Below are positions 6,379 through 8,373 of a stretch of DNA of 8,373 bases, piece by piece (position 1 is the first letter of the stretch; each line of letters starts with the position of its first letter). The stretch comes from an uncultured Opitutaceae bacterium. GTDB taxonomy: Bacteria; Verrucomicrobiota; Verrucomicrobiia; Opitutales; Opitutaceae. A model generated the notes under the pieces. The model made no database searches. It was not told the DNA's origin and was given only the letters and a program-made list of their open reading frames with translations. The stretch covers positions 1-8,373 of the forward strand of contig CALFNJ010000045.1 of the NCBI GenBank assembly GCA_937902865.1, given 5' to 3'. The position numbers were made by a program, and so were the translations under genes.

Positions 6379-7040
6379 ATCCTTCGGACTTCTTCCTTTT
6401 TGACGGGCCTTGGCGGCGTGACGGCGCCGCCGGAAATCACCATCTTCATGCCGTCGCCGACCGACATCTCGAGTTCGATGATATCCTCGCGGCGCAGCAT
6501 GAGGAGGAAACCGCTGGTCGGGTTCGGCGTGGTGGGCACGAAAACGGTCCAGACCTCCGAGCCGATCCGGTCCTGCACCTCGCTCGGCTGCTTGCTGGTG
6601 AGAAAGGCGATGGTCCAGACGTCCTTGCGCGGGTACTCGATGAGCACGACCGTGTTGAACAGGTTCCGGTTCTGCGTGCTGAAGGTGTCGACGATCTGCT
6701 TGGCCGTATTGTAGACCGCGCCGACGCCTGGAATGCCCTGGATGAAGCGGCCGCCGACTTCGAAGAAGAGCTTTCCGAAGACGTAATGGGAGAGGTAACC
6801 GAGACCCGTGACGAGGATGACCACGATCAGCGTGGCGATGACCTTCCAGAGGATTTCGATGTCGCGGAGATTTTCCGGCAGGAAACGGATGAAGAGCGGG
6901 TGAAACTTGCCGCCGACCAGGTCGATGATGGTCGTAAAAGCCCAAACCGTGACGACCAGCGGCGCGACGAGGAGCAGCCCCGAGAAAAAGGCGTTGCGCA
7001 CCGTGACGGTGCGGGAGGCGGCGGGCATTTCGTCGGACAT
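6372..7040 (-). CDS. DUF502 family inner-membrane protein
   Basis: This is a 222-residue membrane protein of the DUF502 family, whose function is unknown. Two transmembrane segments are visible near the N-terminus: AFFSGLLLVAPLVVTVWAF (about 17-35) and a second at about 67-88 (VIATLIVVILVTGLGYL). Family landmarks follow: IPGVGAVYNTAKQIVDTF, the VFVPTTPNPTSGFLL segment, and REDIIELEMSVGDGMKMVISGG, ahead of a basic Pro/Lys/Arg tail (PPRPVKKEEVRRMN). I chose the ATG at 7040 (MSDEMPAAS), which puts the first membrane helix at the usual distance. The frame stays open upstream to an ATG at 7181, but those 47 residues run into repeat DNA and do not resemble the family. No Shine-Dalgarno is seen. The recO-like gene starts 82 nt after its stop, so the two are probably cotranscribed. 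Confidence 0.92.
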   Translation of the reverse strand: MSDEMPAASRTVTVRNAFFSGLLLVAPLVVTVWAFTTIIDLVGGKFHPLFIRFLPENLRDIEILWKVIATLIVVILVTGLGYLSHYVFGKLFFEVGGRFIQGIPGVGAVYNTAKQIVDTFSTQNRNLFNTVVLIEYPRKDVWTIAFLTSKQPSEVQDRIGSEVWTVFVPTTPNPTSGFLLMLRREDIIELEMSVGDGMKMVISGGAVTPPRPVKKEEVRRMN

Positions 7041-7205
7041 GAAGGACAGAATTAGCAGAGCGCCTCGCGGGAAGGCACGGAAAAACGGAATCGGTCGGGA
7101 GGGGATTAGGAGGGGATACGATGTGGAACTCAGGAAATCGGGAACGGAAACGATCCGCTGATCATGATCCGGGCCCTGCAAAACTGCGAATGGCTGCGAA
7201 GGTAG

Positions 7206-7226
7206 GGACGGGCGGCCCGCCCGTCC
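7206..7226. repeat. REP-like GC hairpin
   Basis: GGACGGGCGG, a single C, then CCGCCCGTCC: a perfect 10-bp stem. It is preceded by GTAG, giving GTAGGGACG. The hairpin at 7419-7438 carries the related GTAGGGGCG on the opposite strand, so the two form an inverted pair about 240 bp apart. This resembles intergenic REP-type units. There is no U-tract. Confidence 0.65.
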
Positions 7227-7290
7227 GGTTGGACTCTGCCCATCTTCAAATCCCTGGATCCTCGTGCGGCGCGGTTCGTAATATCGTCAT

Positions 7291-7343
7291 CAGCAATTAG
7301 CGGCCCGACCCCTTTCTGAAAGGGGTCGGGCCGCTGATTGCTG
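7291..7343. repeat. 53-nt near-perfect hairpin with 26-bp arms, terminator-like on plus strand
   Basis: The arms at 7291-7316 and 7318-7343 are complementary except for one T-G pair, with a single central base (T7317). The core is GCGGCCCGACCCCTTTC and its complement. On the plus strand CTTTT follows within a few bases, so it looks like a strong intrinsic terminator in that orientation. However, the flanking genes run leftward and no plus-strand gene ends here. A dispersed REP/MITE hairpin is therefore the better reading. On the minus strand it would be a very stable stem in any ybeY-DUF502 read-through transcript. Confidence 0.8.
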
Positions 7344-7418
7344 CTTTTACTCCTTCGGGTTGGTTGGCAGGCAGGTGCGTTCTTTGTGGACGCCGAGGCA
7401 CTCGTTGGCGGAACGAAC

Positions 7419-7438
7419 GGGCGTCCCAAGGGACGCCC
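7419..7438. repeat. REP-like hairpin with GTAGGGGCG on the minus strand
   Basis: GGGCGTCCC, AA, GGGACGCCC: a perfect 9-bp stem. Read on the minus strand it is introduced by TGTAGGGGCGTCCC, parallel to the GTAGGGACGGGC of the hairpin at 7206-7226 but in the opposite orientation. That pairing of units in inverted orientation is the layout of REP doublets. Confidence 0.6.
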
Positions 7439-7508
7439 CTACATTGGAATCGATCGGGTCGGATTCCTGATTTCCTGAGTTCCAGATAATATAACCGACT
7501 GATCGGGC

Positions 7509-7529
7509 GGGCGGGTCGAAGACCTGCCC
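7509..7529. repeat. Hairpin GGGCGGGTC / GACCTGCCC
   Basis: Nine-base arms with a GAA loop and one G-T pair. It lies 13 nt from the next hairpin (7543-7559), and the two form a tandem pair just downstream of ybeY on the minus strand. No U-tract follows in either direction. It is probably another repeat unit of the same non-coding block. Confidence 0.5.
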
Positions 7530-7542
7530 TGCTGAACGCGAC

Positions 7543-7559
7543 GGGGACGTTGCGTCCCC
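7543..7559. terminator. Hairpin just downstream of ybeY stop
   Basis: GGGGACG, TTG, CGTCCCC: a perfect 7-bp stem that begins 7 nt after the ybeY stop on the minus strand. On the plus strand it is followed by ATATTTTT, the classic terminator layout, but in the direction in which no gene ends. For ybeY it is a stem preceded by A residues rather than followed by U residues, so it could be a 3'-end stabiliser, a U-less terminator or just a repeat unit. Confidence 0.35.
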
Positions 7560-7566
7560 ATATTTT

Positions 7567-8049
7567 TCAGCGCCGTTTCGCCTTCAGCCGGAATCGCGGC
7601 ATGGCGCCGGCGCGGCGGAGCAGGGCCAGGGCGCGGGCTTCGGCGCGGCGCATGATGCGCTTCTTCGCGGGCTGGAGGTCGTCGTAGCCGGCGAGGTGCA
7701 GCCAGCCGTGGACCACGTAGAGCGTGAGCTCGGCGGAGAAATCGATCCGTTGCTTTTTGGCGTAGGCGGCGGCGGTATCGACCGAGACGCAGACTTCGCC
7801 TGCCAGCCCGGCGAGCGGCTCGCCTTCGAAGGTGATGACGTCCGTCTCCGACGGATCGGCGAGAAAATCGCCGTGCAGTTTGGCCAGGGCGGCGTCGGTG
7901 AGAAACGCCAGCGACAATTCGCCCGGCGGGCAGCCGCCGCGGAATTCATCGGGATGGGCGTCGAGCGCGGCGATCGCGGCCGCCACGCCCCGGCGATCGA
8001 GCCGCAGGCGGGGATGGCGGTTCGCGATGGCGAGGGTACGATCCGGCAT
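7567..8049 (-). CDS. ybeY: Endoribonuclease/rRNA maturation factor YbeY, GYDD-type metal site
   Basis: YbeY is a small metal-dependent protein of the UPF0054 family, needed for 16S rRNA 3'-end processing and ribosome quality control. This copy has 160 residues, normal for the family. The signature is HGWLHLAGYDD (114-124), where H114 and H118 match the first two zinc-binding histidines. The third ligand position, usually His in GYDH, is Asp124 here. Upstream, LHGDFLADPSETDVITF (58-74) corresponds to the canonical LNxxYRxxxxPTDVLSF segment but lacks the Arg. GEVCVSVD (84-91) is the usual GDIxIxxx strand. Bacteroidetes YbeY proteins also have a third-position Asp and no Arg, so this is probably a functional variant. 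The ATG at 8049 (MPDRTLAIANRH) is preferred over the in-frame ATG at 8127, which lies inside a repeat hairpin. It has no visible Shine-Dalgarno. It follows the pgpH-like gene on the same strand. Confidence 0.94.
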   Translation of the reverse strand: MPDRTLAIANRHPRLRLDRRGVAAAIAALDAHPDEFRGGCPPGELSLAFLTDAALAKLHGDFLADPSETDVITFEGEPLAGLAGEVCVSVDTAAAYAKKQRIDFSAELTLYVVHGWLHLAGYDDLQPAKKRIMRRAEARALALLRRAGAMPRFRLKAKRR

Positions 8050-8118
8050 GGTGGGAAAATAGCGAAGCGGAGGTGGTGTGCTAAATTGGGCGGAAATCGA
8101 GCCGTCCTTCTCTTGCTT

Positions 8119-8169
8119 CTTTCTCATTCTCTTTCCGCCGGACGCGCTGGAGAAAGACGAATGAGAAAG
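8119..8169. repeat. Purine/pyrimidine hairpin between pgpH-like gene and ybeY
   Basis: CTTTCTCATTCTCTTTC (8119-8135) pairs with 8152-8169 over 17 bp with a single bulged base (C8158), around a 16-nt loop. The arms are almost purely pyrimidine on one side and purine on the other. It sits in the 150-nt gap between two cotranscribed genes, where it could affect read-through or mRNA processing, but no U-tract follows. It may be a dispersed low-complexity element like the one at 5577-5653. Confidence 0.6.
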
Positions 8170-8199
8170 GGGACGAGAAAGACTATCGCGGAAGCAGAC

Positions 8200-8373
8200 T
8201 CAGGCCTGGCTGCCGGCTTCCGGCATCGGGCGTCCGTCCTCCGTGGAGCTTTCCGGATAGGCCACGCGGGCATGCAGCATGTTGAGCAGCGTGAAGGTGA
8301 AGCTGCTCTTGACCTGCGCCAGCTCCGCGAATGTCAGCGGCGCCTCGTCCAGTTGGCCGTCGGCGATGCGGTC
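8200..8373 (-). CDS. C-terminal end of a PgpH-type (7TM-HD) cyclic dinucleotide phosphodiesterase, partial
   Basis: Only the last 57 residues are in the window; the gene continues off the right edge. They read DRIADGQLDEAPLTFAEL, then a helix ending in LLNMLHARVAYPE, then a hydrophilic tail to the stop codon at 8200-8202. The pattern of a short loop with GQLDE, an xLTxxEL helix start and a terminal HxRxxYP is that of the extreme C-terminus of the HD domain in PgpH/YqfF proteins. Those are membrane proteins that hydrolyse c-di-AMP in the bacteria studied. The catalytic HD residues are not visible here, so activity cannot be judged. Position immediately upstream of ybeY supports the assignment, since pgpH-ybeY is a conserved pair. 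The ybeY start is 150 nt downstream. Confidence 0.82.
   Translation of the reverse strand, partial: DRIADGQLDEAPLTFAELAQVKSSFTFTLLNMLHARVAYPESSTEDGRPMPEAGSQA

Larger units (their letters stand above)
7124..7484. repeat. Possible 361-bp MITE-like element bounded by 21-bp inverted repeats
   Basis: The left end (7124-7144, beginning TGGAACTCAGGAAATC) and right end (7464-7484, ending GATTTCCTGAGTTCCA) are complementary over 21 bp with one G-T mismatch. Between them lie three further hairpins, with the longest near the middle, and no open reading frame of interest. Terminal inverted repeats without a transposase fit a miniature inverted-repeat element, but I see no clear flanking target duplication. 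The ends are also made of GGAANTCA-like 8-mers, so simple-sequence origin is an alternative. Confidence 0.4.
7041..7566. other. Hairpin-rich non-coding region between ybeY and DUF502 gene (about 526 bp)
   Basis: No credible gene lies here: open frames are short or are upstream extensions of the DUF502 frame. It carries five separate inverted repeats (7206-7226, 7291-7343, 7419-7438, 7509-7529, 7543-7559), plus a pair of outer 21-bp inverted repeats at 7124-7144 and 7464-7484. Other minor features are the palindrome GATCATGATC at 7160-7169 and an AT-rich patch ATAATATAAC at 7487-7496 that could be a -10 region for leftward transcription, though no -35 is visible. The promoter for the DUF502 and recO-like genes, if separate from ybeY, should lie here. 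Confidence 0.75.

Noticed and set aside
7041..7181. 47-residue N-terminal extension of the DUF502 protein
   Set aside because: The extension reads through repeat-derived DNA and does not look like DUF502; the ATG at 7040 gives a normal start two dozen residues or fewer before the first membrane helix.
7130..7429. 99-codon minus-strand open frame in the ybeY-DUF502 gap
   Set aside because: It runs through the hairpins and repeats, with no family resemblance and a composition unlike neighbouring proteins.
8050..8127. 26-residue N-terminal extension of YbeY
   Set aside because: Its ATG lies in the arm of the 8119-8169 hairpin, and the family normally starts close to the first beta strand, as it does from 8049.

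Overview
The window is GC-rich bacterial DNA. It is most likely from the Verrucomicrobiota, near Opitutaceae, or failing that from the wider Planctomycetes-Verrucomicrobia group. Two things suggest this: the adjacent PSCyt1/DUF1549/DUF1553 and DUF1501 exported proteins, families greatly expanded in those phyla, and high-GC genes separated by lower-GC, hairpin-rich intergenic DNA. The assignment rests on protein family content read by eye, not on a search.

Layout. Positions 1-1201 (minus) hold the first 400 residues of a tandem-domain sugar ABC transporter ATPase of the RbsA/XylG/MglA type, cut by the left edge. A 537-bp divergent intergenic region follows (1202-1738), with a 23-bp near-ideal palindrome at 1575-1597 that looks like a regulator binding site. 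Positions 1739-5543 (plus) are a two-gene unit: a Sec-exported PSCyt1-DUF1549-DUF1553 protein with two CxxCH haem motifs, and a Tat-exported DUF1501 protein whose ATG overlaps the previous stop by 11 nt. A long inverted repeat (5577-5653) sits in the convergent gap.

Positions 5672-8373 (minus) hold, in transcription order, the C-terminus of a PgpH-type HD protein, ybeY, a DUF502 membrane protein and a short RecO-like protein. This resembles a condensed form of the pgpH-ybeY-...-recO cluster of Firmicutes, and that synteny supports the RecO call. The cluster is interrupted between ybeY and the DUF502 gene by about 525 bp of non-coding DNA carrying five hairpins and an outer pair of 21-bp inverted repeats, which look like dispersed REP/MITE-type elements.

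How the genes work together. The left half is exported or envelope metabolism: sugar import, plus a secreted cytochrome/DUF1501 pair of unknown chemistry. The right half is housekeeping: c-di-AMP or related HD hydrolase, rRNA maturation and 16S quality control, an inner-membrane DUF502 protein, and recombinational repair. None of the six visible start codons has a convincing Shine-Dalgarno sequence. I see no tRNA, rRNA, CRISPR array, transposase or defence system. The least explained material is the secreted protein pair and the repeat-rich intergenic DNA.
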